Shown here: positions 21,337 through 21,596 of the stretch, one piece after another
How the letters are laid out: each line of letters begins with the position of its first letter
How positions within the stretch are numbered: position 1 is the stretch's first letter
IMG/VR virus record: IMGVR_UViG_3300035145_002907
Location: 1-21,596 of that record
Direction: 5' to 3' (one strand)
Source of the DNA: a virus
DNA length: 21,596 bases
Notes under the pieces: generated by a model
Database searches by the model: none
The model's input: only the letters and a program-made list of their open reading frames with translations
Told to the model about the DNA's origin: nothing
Translations under genes and position numbers: made by a program

Positions 21337-21505
21337 AAACCAACCTATGATTAAGGGTGACTGGCGTAAGGCAACCAACGAACAAATTGTCAGTAATCTT
21401 GTAGAAAAAATTGAAGAATTACTAGATGCTGACATTCAGTATTCAAGTCTTCTAGATAGTAAAGGCAATTTAAAGCGTAAAATTTCAATCACTTACAATG
21501 AATAA
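21329..21505 (+). CDS. Small protein of unknown function, probable GTG start
   Basis: The frame ends at TAA 21503-21505. GTG at 21329-21331 is preferred as start: GGAG at 21320-21323 gives 5-nt spacing and the GTG overlaps the previous stop in GTGACTGA. This gives 58 residues, beginning MTENQPMIKGDWRKATNEQI and continuing with a helix NLVEKIEELLD and a basic end KGNLKRKISITYNE. An ATG at 21314 is in frame but has no Shine-Dalgarno placement, and another at 21347 is possible. The last 8 bp overlap the next gene. Confidence 0.65.
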   Translation: MTENQPMIKGDWRKATNEQIVSNLVEKIEELLDADIQYSSLLDSKGNLKRKISITYNE

Positions 21506-21596
21506 ATTTTTGATGTTCACAAAAGATTCTTGTGGACCTTGCGGACTTGTAAAAAGGTATATCAAAGCTTTGAGAGATGATCGATCTTCTTTGATT
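21498..21596 (+). CDS. Thioredoxin/glutaredoxin-like protein, 5' part only
   Basis: ATG 21498 overlaps the previous stop by 8 bp (ATGAATAA) and opens a frame that runs off the right edge after 33 codons. It reads MNKFLMFTKDSCGPCGLVKR and onward. The C12-G-P-C15 pair after a beta strand and before a helix is the classic thioredoxin active site. Phage proteins of this type reduce ribonucleotide reductase, so a role in nucleotide supply is likely. The overlap with the gene before it suggests coupled translation. Confidence 0.75.
   Translation, partial: MNKFLMFTKDSCGPCGLVKRYIKALRDDRSSLI

Noticed and set aside
1-21596. CRISPR array, insertion sequence or integrase attachment site
   Set aside because: No regularly spaced repeats, transposase-like frame or tRNA-linked direct repeat was seen.

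Overview
The window looks like a piece of a T4-like cyanomyovirus genome, probably from a phage of marine Synechococcus or a relative. The evidence is a single-stranded-DNA-binding gene of the gp32 type, a tightly packed T4-type baseplate and tail module, phage-encoded tRNAs, T4-late-like NATAAATA boxes, and a cyanobacterial auxiliary metabolic gene (cp12). All identifications come from reading motifs and gene order; no search was run.

Layout. 1-1568 (+) holds the end of an unknown gene, a near-consensus sigma70-type promoter, tRNA-Thr(UGU), gp32 and a small coupled gene. 1557-5599 (-) is an operon of gp4 (head completion), a gp2-like protein, gp48 (tube cap) and an enlarged gp53 (baseplate wedge). 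From a 29-bp divergent promoter region the + strand runs gp54 (tube initiator), gp26 (hub) with a probable programmed -1 frameshift into a gp51-like short frame, a 1141-aa tape-measure-type protein with an M23 peptidase domain, a gp27-like hub protein and a 62-aa ORF. A late-promoter box and an unusual leader then precede cp12, which is coupled to a giant OB-fold spike protein (1267 aa) and a separate beta-helix spike protein (303 aa). From 17300 on the region is accessory: a small ORF, two 2-oxoglutarate/Fe(II)-oxygenase-like genes separated by tRNA-Leu(UAA), a 54-aa ORF, a ParB-like-fold candidate, tRNA-Asn(GUU), three small conserved-looking ORFs and the start of a CGPC thioredoxin/glutaredoxin-like gene.

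How it works together. gp53, gp48, gp54, gp26/51, the tape measure, gp27 and the OB-fold/beta-helix spike would assemble the baseplate, central hub and puncturing device. gp4 and the gp2-like protein would finish the DNA-filled head. gp32 serves replication and recombination. CP12 would bind host GAPDH and phosphoribulokinase and slow the Calvin cycle, diverting carbon and NADPH to nucleotide synthesis.

The most interesting observations are: (1) a two-box leader of 30 identical bases with fixed spacing directly in front of two unrelated genes (cp12 and the 17608 oxygenase-like gene); (2) a complete-looking -1 frameshift cassette at the end of gp26; (3) cp12 lodged inside and coupled to the spike operon; (4) tRNA-Leu overlapping the stop codon of the gene before it; (5) divergent late promoters that each overlap the other gene's start codon; and (6) a large insertion in gp53 that shares sequence style with the C-terminus of the spike protein.
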